Shown here: positions 1 through 12,076 of the stretch, piece after piece
Numbering within the stretch: the stretch's first letter is position 1
Layout: each line of letters begins with the position of its first letter
NCBI GenBank assembly: GCA_032622095.1
Contig: CP136064.1
Coordinates: 277,223,614 to 277,287,613, forward strand
DNA length: 64,000 bases
Source: Siphonodentalium dalli
Taxonomy: Eukaryota > Mollusca > Scaphopoda > Gadilida > Siphonodentaliidae
Direction of reading: 5' to 3'
Notes under the pieces: model-generated
What the model was told of the DNA's origin: nothing
What the model saw: only the letters and a program-made list of their open reading frames with translations
Database searches by the model: none
Made by a program: the position numbers and the translations under genes

Positions 1-940
1 ATATTTACATCTCGATTCGGGATGCAACAATCGGTGATAATCAAACGCAAATGATTTCGCCATCGATACTCATTGCATTTAATAAATATATTAGACTGAC
101 GGTGTGTATTGTAAATTTGGGTTAATATTCATAAAAATAACTACTTTGAGCAAGATTATTCTCCATTTCTATTTGATCACCCAACCGGAGACTTTCATAT
201 CACTTTAAAGCATGGTTTCCGCTAGTGGTTAGGGGAATGGTACCCTATAGTCACTGGGGATATTGCAGTCCATAACAATCTGTGAATATCTAATAGTATT
301 TAGTAATGCAGTCAATAATTTGAGCCAAGTTTTGAATGTCTATAGAAATATAAGTAGAAAAGTCAAGAATTTTTTAATTTTTTTTTACAATTTGAAGGGT
401 TAAGTAGTGTAAGAGTGTTGTCATTTGGCACTGAATATAAATATTGACAATGTATAGGTACCATAAACTTTGCGACAAAAGTCAAGTTAAATTCTGTTCC
501 CCAGAAAATAGTTCACTAGTGATCAGTACGTGTTAGCAGCGAGCAAATAAAATTATCTTCATTTATCACTTCCTGTTGGTTATATTAGTGGCATATACAC
601 AGGTGATGTACATGTATGTCATTAATCGGTGGATCTGGTAGGGGAATATGTCAGAGGAGAAATTTGGGTGAGGGGGAATGGACCCTATTGTGAAAACCCA
701 GATTAGTCAAAATAAGTGCACGCTACAAGTATATCTTTAATGATTTCTTACAAGCCAATTTAATAAATTTGATAAACAATAATGCTCTTCAAAATCATTA
801 TTATACATGTACTAGTGAACTTTGATTTTGTTAAAAAAAAATTATAATTTATAAACAACCAGTCTGTTTAAAAAGCTGTTAATCAGATTTAAATCTCTAG
901 AATAGCTATTCAGATCCCAGCCTGAGTTCAGTGTGCCTGT
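1..940. other. Non-coding, no gene seen
   Basis: AT-rich sequence with short homopolymer runs and no credible ORF, splice-bounded exon or RNA gene. Nothing is supported here apart from ordinary intergenic or intronic DNA. Confidence 0.5.
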
Positions 941-948
941 TATTTGAA

Positions 949-1036
949 GAATGAGGTCCCCAGAGGGTGAATTTACTGACACTATCCCGCATAGCAGGCT
1001 AGCATCATTAAAATCACCATCTGGGGACCTCATTCT
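949..1036. mobile_element. 88-bp palindromic MITE, copy 1
   Basis: The ends are inverted copies of GAATGAGGTCCCCAGAGG and the whole unit folds on itself around a centre near 990. Related palindromes lie at 1254-1346 and, inside the large inverted duplication, near 23550-23640, 24250-24345, 38350-38455 and 39020-39115. Length, perfect ends and repeated occurrence fit a short non-autonomous foldback element. No superfamily is assigned because no clean target duplication is visible. Confidence 0.6.
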
Positions 1037-1253
1037 GCATGACCTCATCTACTATGGGAGACATAGACTCAGATTTAAGTTTCCAAATTGTGAATATTGT
1101 GATGTACACCCATTGGAAACCTTGATTATGCAATGTGTCGTCTGCCAATTTGGGATATAGAGAAACTAAACCAAAAAAGAAATAGAATCTACGTGAAGAA
1201 GTTTCTACAGAAATTTGATAATAAAGAAACTTTCCAGAGAAGATGAGGCCTAA

Positions 1254-1346
1254 GCAGAATGAGGTCCTCAGAGGGTGAATTTAGTGATGCTAGCCCGCTA
1301 TGTGGGATAGCGTCACTAAATTCACCCTCTGGGCACCTTATTCTGC
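1254..1346. mobile_element. 93-bp palindromic MITE, copy 2
   Basis: It starts GCAGAATGAGG and ends with the inverted equivalent CCTTATTCTGC. Its right flank (GACAGGCACACTAAACTCAG) is an inverted match to the left flank of copy 1 near 920-945. The pair at 949-1346 may therefore be the two ends of one larger inverted structure rather than two independent insertions. Confidence 0.55.
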
Positions 1347-1619
1347 AAATGACAGGCACACTAAACTCAGACTTGATAATTTGGTAATTTCTTAAATTAT
1401 TCGCAATTTATTGCAGATGTAACAGCCCATCCCAACGCGGAATAGCCACTGACAATTACAAACACAGCTTTATGATCTAACTTTTGAGATCGGAGGTCAA
1501 TGACATGTTGAAATTTACCCATGCATATCAAATAATCAAAACATGACAAATTTTGTAATACAGAATACAAGCGATATATTTATAACCTAGGAGACATTTT
1601 ATCAGCCAATGACATTTAT

Positions 1620-1800
1620 TTAAGAAACGAGTTGCAGATCGATTGGTTTTATTGGATTATATCGCTCTGTTTGTTGGATTTTGACCGACAGAGTAATTAA
1701 ACAAAGTGCAATAATCTCGAAGGGATTCACACAAACTTTATTTAATTACTCTGCCGGTCAAAACTAATGACCCCAATCGATCTTCAAGTCATTTCTTATA
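1620..1800. mobile_element. Foldback MITE, about 180 bp
   Basis: Left AAGAAACGAGTTGCAGATCG pairs with the inverted right end, where AGATCGATTGG, TTTTGACCG and CAGAGTAATTAAA recur in reverse orientation. No coding content. Superfamily not determined. Confidence 0.5.
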
Positions 1801-2667
1801 ATCATACACAAGTACATTTTAATACAACATTAAAACAAATTTTAAATTTTAAAAACTGCCACATATTTTTTCTAATTCCAAAACAGTCTCCCAATAACAA
1901 CACGCAGCTATTGCGTGGACATGCATGATGGGCAAGAACTGACGTTTATGTGTTCGTCGCTTTTTTATTAATTTGATACCACACAGCGAGCGCGTGCACG
2001 GCTTGAATTGACGTAGGTGATCATCGCTTGTCATGATGTGTCAACTTCAGTTATTTTATTTTTTGATGAACATCAGTAAAGTTTGTGAAACCATATGGTG
2101 ATTTGTACTGATTCTTATGGAAGCTAACTGTGTGAATACAGATGGTGTGTGATTTATTTGTTTGTATCCTGATGTTCTTATAACCACCAATAAACATGAG
2201 GCTCATAACATATACTACACCAGGCAAGGCAGGCATGTGATCCTGGAAACAAGTTATTAAGTGAAAGTCATCCAAGACATAGGATCAAAATAGCAATTCT
2301 AGTTATAAATCAGAAAAGATTATCATCAGCTTTTTAACGAGACTGATAAACAACATACCTCCAGACATGGGAAGTCATTGACAGAAATTCTCAAAGATCG
2401 GAGTCCATTTAGTTGTAGTTCTAGTTCCCGCAGTATAGGAAACCCCCGAAATGCCTCTGAAAAAAATATGAAAATTAAGACAGGAAATAAAACAAGAGGT
2501 AGCACCTCAGGTGATTGAATAACTCCATGGTGCCAAAACATGGGGGAGACGGAACCCTAATTTAAAATAAGCAAAGAAGGATTTGTGGTTTTCTGTCTGT
2601 CTTGGCATAATGGTATATCTCAGCCATGGGTTTTCGGATCAGAATGAAAAAATCATCATGACTGCTT

Positions 2668-2814
2668 TTAACCCTTCCATGACTGGGGCTTCCTGAAATC
2701 TGCGAAAACCCTGTGCCAATGCATTCTCTATGGGAGACTCGCATATAGAAGATAATGCACTGGCACAGGATCTTTAATACTGCACCAGTGCAGCTCCGAT
2801 CATGAAAGGGTTAA
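2668..2814. mobile_element. piggyBac-like MITE with TTAA flanks, 139 bp
   Basis: A TTAA stands on each side (2668-2671 and 2811-2814). The termini are CCCTTCCATGACTGG and the inverted CGATCATGAAAGGG. The interior holds the phrase CCTGTGCCAATGCATTCTC, shared with the 369-392 bp elements in the large duplication, so this is a diverged short member of the same family. TTAA target duplication with CCC termini is typical of the piggyBac superfamily. Confidence 0.6.
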
Positions 2815-2885
2815 TAACTGTTAAAAATGTTATCTAAATATCATAAAAAAGTCATGTAGCTAACATCCTTGAAGCTTCCGATATG

Positions 2886-3080
2886 TTAACCCTTTCATGG
2901 CAGGAACTGCGCTGGTGCAGCATTAAATACCCTGTGTCAGGGCATTATCTTATATATGCAAGTCGGCGATAGGGAGCCTCATATATATATATATAAGAGA
3001 ATGCACTGGGTTACAAGATCAAGATAAATATTGTTAGGCCAATGTATTATCTTATATATGCGAGGCGCCCTATATGGGCA
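2886..3080. mobile_element. Broken piggyBac-like MITE relic
   Basis: It begins TTAA then CCCTTTCATGGCAGG and carries the AATGCACTGG / TTATATATGCGAGG hairpin arms of the same family, but no matching right terminus is found. The right border is approximate. Confidence 0.4.
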
Positions 3081-3099
3081 CAGGGATTTCACAAAAATT

Positions 3100-5682
3100 C
3101 AGGAAAAGTTATAAAGAAAAAAAGTGTTTAATAAATAAGTTTAAATTATTCTATTCATGTGTTTTTCATCAGATTTTAAATACAAAATAAAATAAAATAT
3201 TTTGATTAGGGAGGTTTTTTTTATGGTAGGTCATGGGAAACAATAAAAACTGTTTATTTTGGCCCACCTAGTGGTAAGACATTTTCTCCAGCTGTTATGT
3301 ATGCCACATTGTCGAACAAACATATGTCCACATCTTTGACGTCACTCAGCTCCTGGCCATTGATATTTATAGAGCAAAGGTCAGCCGGGTCATCTACACA
3401 ACAATGTTTCATCTGTAATGAAAGTTTTTTCAATAATTTTATTAATTCTCAATATGAAAATGTACTATATATTTTTTTTTTAAATAATATTTAATTTTGT
3501 GAACTACTTGCTCAACAAATTTCAAAAAAACATTGTTTTGAATTAACATATAAAGAAAACAAATATCAGCGATATAACATCCACTGTGTTACCCTGAGTC
3601 ACCACACAAAAGTTGGTTGATATCATTCTCATCTTTACCATCAAAGAAATGGGCTGATCTGCTGTATAGTACATGTGTGTACATGTATGCCATAAAATTA
3701 AGTACAAAAATAATATCGTCCATTTGTAGTATTAGAAGCATTTGCGGCGATTCGCTGCAACAAAAATAGCAATGATCATTGGATACTAATCATTTCTACT
3801 CAGAATTGCGGCGAGTCACCACGATTTTGAGTGGACCTATCTCACTGATGAGCGGAATAGGGCTGATTCGTCGTGGGGTACTCTAGCAACAAGAAAAAGT
3901 AGTAGAGCAGTAGGGGTGGACCGTATTTGGTGATCACCTTAAAGGGAGAAAGTACACCAATTTTCATAATTTCCTGATAATAACAACGATCTAATATTGA
4001 TATTATATAGAACAATAATTAATTTGAGTCAAAGATGTGTTCTGTAAATGATCAGGTTGGCCGCTGTGTTGGGTAAAGGTTTAAAGCCAGCCTTTGTTGT
4101 AGGTTGTAATTTAGAAATAGTATTTATCAAATTATGATAATTTCTTCAAGAATATACTAACAGTATAGCATAATGATGATGATATGAATGCGACATTATT
4201 CACAAACAGGCTTTGTGTCCGAGAAAATACAGGTCGACTGTTGTTAGTTTCTCATACAAAGTGCAGTAGATTGTTTATTAGCAGAATCATGATATTGCGC
4301 CTTTTCATTATTTAGATTCGCACGGTTTATATGTCAGATGTAAAACCCCTAATTTGGTGCGCCTACAACTTACAACTCACAATATGACTCATTATATATT
4401 CCTTATTTAGAATGTATGACCATATATAGGTTAGGAGAAAATACTAACTGGATTAAAAAATATTCAAGTCTTTGCAAGAACAATTATATATGTACAAATT
4501 TTCTGTCTGATCATTTCCCAATAATGAAGTAACATGGATTAGCTTGATTTTGAACTGACAGCAGGTATAGAATGGGTCGATTAAAATACAAATTGGTGTG
4601 ATATGAATGCGATTGTTGATTGTGCCAATAATTTTATCTACGCATTCCACAACGCAATGGAACGATACACTAGTTCCAAGTGTTTGTCTATAAACAATCA
4701 TAAGGTAACATTTTTTATGTTTGTTTACATAACCAAGGTTACAAACGTGACAAAAACATGCAATGTACAATGTACGCGATATTTATGATTTGTATAAGAA
4801 CAACATCTGTCTATTATATAATATTCTTTCTGTTTCTGGCAGTTTTAGTGGATGTGACTATTTTAAAACCTATATCCACAAGGAAGGCCGCCCATATCTT
4901 TAACAGGTTTAAAATAAATTTACTTGAATTTTTGGTTGTGGAATATACCCAACAATCTAGCACCAGACCAGTGGTCCATGTTCCTACATCGCTCGGATAG
5001 TCATAGTTTAAATTGAGCATATTTCGATTAACTTTTCCACTATAGTATGATAGTGATAACGCTGGAATTTCATCAGGGAACGGCGTGATAAATAGATCGG
5101 CATAATATTTGCCTATTTTAAATGTGATTGGCCTGATTTTTCGTGGCTAGTAGCACCATTTCTTTGGGCATGCATGATATGTGCCAATTTTATAATTCGG
5201 CATATTATATGCCACTTTAATGAGTATTCTGAGCATGGAATTAATAGATTCCATCGAATTTAGATCGGGTGAATTGTGCTGCTTATTTTATTAGAGCAGT
5301 CAATCGTATCACACCCAAGTTTTGCACTTTGAGTTAGTGATGTAAGCAGTCATAATGTGATCCAGCATAGTACATGCCTATTTTGTGCATTTTATATGCG
5401 GAATTATTTTGTATTTGCATATTATATGCAACCTAGATCGGCATGACCTGTCTCTAGGACAGCGCCTTCTAAGGTAGACACGTATGACTCCAGCAATAAA
5501 CTAAGTAATGAATTTCCATGTACAAGACGTAATCAAATTAATTGATGGGTAGGGGATTGGGCGAAGCATAATACACATATCGTGAACAAAATTATGTTAA
5601 AACGGGGTGTCAACTCAAGCCACTCACAGACTATACAATAAAATTAATAAGTATCCCGGACTATTATGCATATTATATAACA
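3100..5682. other. Non-coding, no gene seen
   Basis: Only short ORFs without recognisable domains. The stretch from about 5090 to 5450 repeats the phrase GCATATTATATGCC and variants in loose, irregular copies. No splice-bounded exon could be defended. Confidence 0.45.
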
Positions 5683-6492
5683 CTAGCAGGTTAGCCCGCC
5701 ACGGGCGGCGTTTGTCCGAAACATGACATTTTTTAAATTATTTTGTTGGTTAGAAACATATTTTGTTTTTATTTATTTTATTTTTTAATATTAATTTAAT
5801 GTTTTTTAAATTTAATATATTTTATTTCTGAATTTTTTATTTTTTATTTTAAATTGTTTTAATTAATTTTTTTGTTTCTGGCGGAAAAATTTACCCGATG
5901 AAATCCCCCCTTCCTAGGAACGACAGACAACGCATTCTTTGTTTTTCTTTTTTTTAAACCTGCCCGTACCCGTCCTAATGTCGTGAAATCTCTCTGCATA
6001 ATATTTCGAGCGATAACATTGCATTGAATTGAAAACAAACGCTTCCCGTCGGGAAATCTCTCTGCATAATATTTCGAGTCTGCCGTACCCGTCCTAATAT
6101 TGTGAAATCTCTCTGCATAATATTTCGAGCGATAACATTGCATTGAATTGAAAACCAACGCTTCCCGTTGTGAAATCTCTCTGCATAATATTTCGAGTGA
6201 CTCCCGTCATACAGATAAGTAGATAGCGAAAACGACGCTCTTTATATAGACACTGCGGAAAACTAACGCTCTTTATATATCAACGCTATTAACCCCGAAG
6301 TGCCGATTGCGGTGATTTTTATGATTGGGAAGGGAAAAACGGTGCTCTGATCTTCTCCAAAACGTGACCACGGCGGTGTCCGTGGGATTTTACAATTATA
6401 TACGAAATTTGAGCTCGATGGGTGCAGTCGTTTTCGATTCTATGAAGTACACACACATATATATACGGAAGTCTCCAAATATATAGTATAGA
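5683..6492 (-). mobile_element. Helitron-like non-autonomous element (HINE), 810 bp
   Basis: Read on the minus strand it starts TCTATACTATATATTTGG, preceded by A. It ends with a GC hairpin (CCGCC-CGT-GGCGG), a short spacer and CTAG, followed by T. These are the Helitron hallmarks: 5'-TC, 3' hairpin plus CTRR, and insertion between A and T. The core has imperfect tandem units (GAAATCTCTCTGCATAATAT repeated about four times, 5985-6200). No Rep/helicase ORF, so it is non-autonomous. Confidence 0.7.
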
Positions 6493-7603
6493 TTTTATAT
6501 TTGATACATTTGCCTGAAAACTGTAAAATATATATTGATGACGAGTGTTCTATTTTTGCATTGCAGCTTATCTGCCATAACATTACTTCGTACTCAGCAG
6601 ACAATCAAACAATGGAAATCTGGTACCTTATTCTACGACGCAGAGAATATAGAAACCAACAGCAACAGCAACAATTCGACATGCAATACCACTTAGAGTT
6701 TAAAATAAAATCCAATATGAGATGTTGTTTCGTTCATTGACTTTGACTTTCAGCGTCTCTGATGATATTACAGTTTCAATGGTGAAGAAAAATTGTAACT
6801 CAAGTTGAATATTTGTAGCTAAAACATGCATTTAATCTATAGTTTACGATTCAACCCATTTTGTTGAATAAGTGCAAAGATCAGAGTCCTATGTTCAAAG
6901 GTTAAGATCTTTAAAATTTATATGAGTAATAATATTACTGGTAGGTCATTTCAAGAATTTTAAACTTCCCTTGTTCTATTTTATTCAAGTCTACCAGTAG
7001 GTAAGTGGGTGGCTGCCAGAGCTGTTAAGTTCCGTGGATTGTCCATGAGCCTCCCGGATTGACATAGGGAAAACCTCCAAAATACGGAAGACCATCCATT
7101 TCTCCCGCAGATGCAGTGAACTCTGATTGCAGGGTGATAACTACTCAAAATTTGTTGGTAACATCAATAGTAATTTCACATTCATCATCATTCAATACAA
7201 ATCATCAGTGAGTCAATTGAACCTAATTAATTTTCACACCCTTCATAGCCATGCAAGCTGTGGTTATAGTATGGACAGTCTGACAAATGAGTAAGCGAGC
7301 ACTGTGCGCCATAATTCTTATAAGACTCTACCATATAATTATTTATTATAGTAACATTATATATGCTAAATATATATGCAAGCATTCAGTGACGTCGCGA
7401 CAGGATGGGCTGATCGAAGCACATGGGCGCGTTGTTAAAATGAATACAAAAATAAAAATAAAAAATATCTCATAACGTATATATCCTCGAGATAATTCCA
7501 CAATCACGCTCAGTCTGTTAAAACGTTACCTATAACGTACAAGAAAACAATAGTCAGAAATGGTAACGCCCTCAAGGTCATATTATTCGCCATATATACA
7601 ATA
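6493..7603. other. Non-coding, no gene seen
   Basis: AT-rich sequence with ORFs of at most about 80 codons (for example 6501-6740), none showing a recognisable domain. Confidence 0.45.
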
Positions 7604-8340
7604 CTAGAAGGTGACCCGACTTCGTCCGGGCTTTGACCTTAAATTGTCCATTTTGAAGGTTAAGGTCAAGTGGGGTCACGATTTAACCAGTCCAAAACAC
7701 TACCCGGACAAAAGTACCCGACAAACCTGCCCGTCGAAATACATCCGGTTTTACCAGATTTGACCTTGAATTGATCATTTTGAATATCAGGTCGGGGTCA
7801 CGATTTGACCCGTCCAAAACACTCAGTGGACAAAAGTAAACCTATGTATAAATTTCGTCGAAATCCCATCAAAATTGGCGATTTGACCTTGAATTGACAC
7901 GATTTCAAGGTCAAGGTCACGTCGCACGGGCAAATGAATATGCTTATGAGACTCCCCATACGAAAGTACCCCCACATACCAAGTTTCATCGAAATCCCGT
8001 GATATTCGGGCGTTTGACCTTGAAATGACAAGATTTCAAGGTCAAGGTCACGTCGCACGGGCAAATTAATAGGTTTATGCCACTCCCCGGCAGAAGGTAA
8101 CCCCACATACAAAGTTTCATCGAAATCCCGTGATATTCGGGCGTTTGACCTTGAAATTACCCGATTTCAAGGTCAATGTCACGTCGCACGGGTAAATTAA
8201 TAGGCCCATGTCACTCCCCGGCCGAAAATACCCCAACATACCAAGTTTCATCGAAATCGGGTCAGCCGTTTTCGAGTCCATCGATTACAGACAGACACAC
8301 ATACACACAGACATACATATCTTACAAAATATATAATAGA
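7604..8340 (-). mobile_element. HINE with 131-bp minisatellite, unit 1
   Basis: The minus-strand 3' end is a bulged hairpin, then CACCTTCTAG, followed by T. The minus-strand 5' end is TCTATTATATATTTTG beside a GTCTGT microsatellite. The core repeats a roughly 131-bp unit containing TTTCAAGGTCAAGGTCACG and CACATACCAAGTTTCATCG. A minisatellite core next to a tetranucleotide tract is the layout known for bivalve pearl-type elements. Confidence 0.7.
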
Positions 8341-9307
8341 CTAGAAGGTGACCCGACTTCGTCCGTGCTTTGACCTTGAATTGTCCATTTTGAAGGCCAA
8401 GGTCAGGTGGGGTCACGATTTGACCCGTCCAAAACACTGCCCGAACAAAAGTACCCGACAAAAGTACCCGTCGAAATCCATCGGTTTTACCCGATTTGAC
8501 ATTGAATTGATCATTTTGAAGGTCAAGGTCAGTTCGGGGTCATGATTTGACCTGTCCACAACACTCAGTGGACAAAAGTAACCCTATGTATCAAATTTCG
8601 TGTAAATCCCATCAAAATTCGCGATTTGACCTTGAATTGACCCGATTTCAAGGTCAAGGTCTCGTTGCACGGGTAATTGAATAGGCTTATGAGACTTCCC
8701 ATACGAAAGTACCCCTAGACACTAATTTTCATCGAAATCCCATGATATTCGGGCGTTTGACATGGAATAACCCGATTTCAAGGTCCAGGTCACGTCGCAC
8801 GGGCAAATTAATAGGCCTATGCCACTCCCCGACCGAAAGTATCCCCACATACCAAGTTTCATCGAAATCCCGTGATATTCGGGCGTTTGACCTTGAAATG
8901 ACCCGATTTCAAGGTCAAGGTCACATCCCACGGGCAAATTAATAGGTTTATGCCACTCCCCGACCGAAGGTACCCCCACATACCAAGTTTCATCGAAATC
9001 CCGTGATATTCTGGCGTTTGCTCCACCGCAGCTCCCGTGACGAAAGGGTTAACGACAAGCCCCGTGTGGGTTGAATGAGTCACGATAAAACATGAATTTA
9101 ACAGATAAAACGTCCATACATAAACATAAACGATTTCAAGGTCAAGGTCACGTCGCACGGGCAAATTAATAGGCCTATGTCACTCCCCGGCCGAAAATAC
9201 CCCCACATACCAAGTTTCATCGAAATCGGCTCGGCCGTTTTCGAGTCCATCGATTACAGACACACACAGACACACACACAGACAGATCTTCCAAAATATA
9301 TAATAGA
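8341..9307 (-). mobile_element. HINE with 131-bp minisatellite, unit 2
   Basis: It starts at the base after unit 1 ends, with the same CTAGAAGGTGACCCG terminus and the same 131-bp core family, so the two lie head to tail without spacer. It carries a foreign segment at 9019-9134 (separate entry). Its other end TCTATTATATATTTTG abuts the next element at 9308. Confidence 0.7.
9019..9134. other. Captured copy of locus 33682-33798
   Basis: This segment interrupts the 131-bp array and matches 33682-33798 almost base for base, including a piggyBac-like MITE end (GACGAAAGGGTTAACG) and its unique flank. The junctions share short homologies with the array: TTGCTCC-like on the left, AAACGAT on the right. 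It looks like sequence acquired during replication of the Helitron-like element, although the reverse direction cannot be excluded from two copies. Confidence 0.6.
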
Positions 9308-9938
9308 TAGCCGATGAGCCCGACGTTGTCCGGGCTATTGAAAAACCAAATTTCAAGTCGATAGCTCCACCCGTTTCCGAGATCTGGTCTGCGCATGCGC
9401 GAAGCTGGCGTCGCACGGTCTCGACGACCCGATCAAATTCGTATCCGGGGCAAGATACATTCACATACCAAATTTCAAGTCGATAGCTCCACCCGTTTCC
9501 GATATCTGGTCAGCGCATGCGCGAAGCTGGCGTCGCACGGGCTCGGCGACCCGATAAAATTCGTATCCGGGGCAAGATACATTCACATACCAAATTTCAA
9601 GTCGATAGCTCCACCCGTTTCCGAGGTCTCGTCTGCGCATGCGCGAAGCTGGCTTCGCACGGGCTCGGCGACCCGATAAAATTCGTATCCGGGGCAAGAT
9701 ACATTCACATAGCAAATTTCAAGTCGATAGCTCCACCCGTTTCCGAGATATCGTCTGCGCATGCGCGAAGCGGGCGCCGCACGGGCTCGCCAATACGACA
9801 ACTTCCACCGCCTGGTCAAACTACACACACATACCAAGTTTCGTCCCGATCGGTCGAGAATCGTAGATTTGTATAAATGACAAACATACAGACAGACAAA
9901 CAAACATACAGACAGAGGTCTTCAAAATATATATGAGA
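9308..9938 (-). mobile_element. HINE with 122-bp minisatellite, unit 3
   Basis: The 3' hairpin terminus is related to 30512 (TAGCCGATGAGCCCGACG), with the first base of CTAG lost. The minus-strand 5' end is TCTCATATATATTTTG. The core has four copies of a 121-122 bp GC-rich unit (starts near 9359, 9480, 9602, 9724) containing TGCGCATGCGCGAAGC. The long overlapping ORFs here are by-products of a repeat unit without stops. Confidence 0.65.
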
Positions 9939-10635
9939 CTAGCAGGTTAGCCCGCCACTGGCGGCATTCGTCCCATGGGTTTGTTCGAAAAAGCAATTGC
10001 AACAGGTTCCGAGACACTTGTGCTGCATTTGCAGCAAATTTCGGCAATAGTCAGAAACATGACAATTTTAATTTAATTTTTGGTTTTTCAATGAGTTAAT
10101 TATTTTTTTATTCAATGAGTTAATTGTGCCTTTTTAATTTTTTAATTGAATTTTTTGTTTTTAAATTTTACCCGATTTTTTTTGGTTTTTCAAGGAGTTA
10201 ATTGTGCCTTTTTAATTTTGTTTTTCAATTTTACCCGATTTTTTTTTGTTTTTCAATGAACCCGTCTATGACACTTCCCGTATTTAGCAAGTTTGAGCTC
10301 AATCGGTTCGAGTCTATAAAGGACACACACATATATATGACACTTCCCGTAGGTAGCAAGTTTGAGCTCAATCGGCATTCCCAGGAATTTCCCAGTCAAT
10401 ATTTAGCAAGTTTGAGCTCAATCGGTTCGAGTCTATAAAGGACACACTCATATATATGACACTTCCCGTAGGTAGCAAGTTTGAGCTCAATCGGCATTCC
10501 CTGGAATTTCCCAGTCACCAACGCGGCGTAATTTTGGTACCTGTACATATATAGAGACCAATTGTCCATCGGCTGTCATGTGTAGTAAATATGTCTTATA
10601 ACCCGACATTGCCGTGAGGATGCCCACATACACAT

Positions 10636-10687
<52 letters not shown>

Positions 10688-10690
10688 ATA
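9939..10690 (-). mobile_element. HINE unit 4, far end uncertain
   Basis: It begins CTAGCAGGTTAGCCCGCC, the same hairpin terminus as 5683, directly after unit 3. The core repeats TAGCAAGTTTGAGCTCAATC at about 10285, 10352, 10402 and 10470. The opposite end is either near 10557 (GAGA) or at the CA/TA microsatellite ending near 10690. Confidence 0.5.
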
Positions 10691-10692
10691 TA
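10628..10692. repeat. CA then TA microsatellite
   Basis: A run of CACATA repeats grades into uninterrupted TA repeats up to about 10684. Similar tracts sit at the 5' side of the neighbouring Helitron-like elements. Confidence 0.8.
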
Positions 10693-10694
10693 GT

Positions 10695-10782
10695 GGTCAG
10701 TTGGGGTACCGATCGGTACCCCAACTGACCGCTTTTTGATATGGCGGCAGTTGGGGTGCCGAATTTCGGTACCCCAACTGCC
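10695..10782. repeat. Two adjacent perfect or near-perfect hairpins
   Basis: 10695-10730 is a perfect 36-base palindrome with arms GGTCAGTTGGGGTACCGA. 10746-10782 repeats the design with arms starting GGCAGTTGGGGT and a small loop. They are separated by 15 bases. No TA/TTAA flank or other transposon signature was identified. Confidence 0.75.
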
Positions 10783-12076
10783 AACAATGTTGCTGCTCTA
10801 TTAATACCCAACCATTTTTGACAATTCATGTGTCGTTTTGTTCAGTGTGGTTCAGAGAACATGAAATAATAAAACAATAACATGAATGTCCACCAAATTT
10901 GATATTTACGGCTCCGAAAAATGTCGTTTTGGAGATTTGTATATTTCGCGACGTAAAACAAATAACGTCGTTTTATTTTGTAGTGACGGTGTGCATTTCT
11001 TGTTTTTTGCAATCGCTGTATTCGTGGTGGAATTATAAACCCGCTAAATGAAATTGTTTTCTGTATTTTTCAAAGAAAAGAGCTATAATGAAATATACAA
11101 GTTAGCCCTTCATTTTTTTGACAAGGCAACTTTCGCTTAAAGTTCAAGGTCGGTGTGCAGTTAAGTTCAAAGCGAGTATCTTTGAGCACCTGCCGGTATG
11201 ACATTCTTCAAGTTCGATGATTTCATTTTCAAAATTTCAGAGAAATTCAAAGTCGTCTAGCTTGTTCTGAATGTTCAACATGTTTGCCTTTCTGGTCTTA
11301 TTTGGCACTGAATGTCAGCGATCATGGATGAACATATACATGTAATCAAGGTCTCGATTCGCGGATGAAGTGAGATATTATACAGCTCGAGATAATCGCG
11401 TTGTGAAAAAATTTACGGCTCGCCTATTTTTGCGTATTGGGAATTCGTAGGTCAAGTTGTCAACATGACCGCTTTCGCAGATTGCTGCTTCCAGAAGGAT
11501 ACGCACTACGTTCATGACCGAACTAGGGAATTCGGTGCGAGAACTTTGATGTTGGTTCAGTTTGCTTCAAAGTTCCTGGCCTTCTTCTTTAACGCAACGC
11601 ATGATTTCGGTTCAATGGACGATCACAGAATGTGACAGATGTTTCCCTGTGCACGGATAATCTAGGCTTGGACTTGGAGGAAATCTGGTTGAGGTATTTA
11701 ATAATTTACCCATTATTTGCATCATAAATTAATAATTGATAATTTGATATACTAGTATAATTAATTTAATAATATTTGTTTAGATCTAATCTTATTAATA
11801 ATAATATAATAATAATGAATCGATGAATCATTAAAGTTTGCATGAAATCCCGACACATGGACTTCTGTCGTCACTTCACTTATCTTCAGTTCAGTCCCAC
11901 TCACACTCTCACTCACTGGCTCAGTCACTGTCAGTGTCACTGTCAGTGCAGCCAGGGCTCAAATGCTGAATCAAGTTAGTCATAAAGCATTGAAAATTTA
12001 AAAGAATCATTAATTACATGTACAAGAATTGATTTGACCAGTGATTCTCATCGATTCTTAAGGCCTATAATGTTGC
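10783..12076. other. Non-coding, no gene seen
   Basis: Mixed-composition sequence without ORFs of interest. A CTCACTCACTGGCTCAGTC-type short repeat lies near 11895-11950. Confidence 0.4.

Noticed and set aside
3830-3900. CTGATGAG motif suggesting a hammerhead ribozyme
   Set aside because: No matching CGAAA core or closing stems at the right distance.
9395-9903. Overlapping ORFs of 75-119 codons on both strands
   Set aside because: They are reading-frame artefacts of the 122-bp HINE minisatellite, whose unit lacks stops in several frames.
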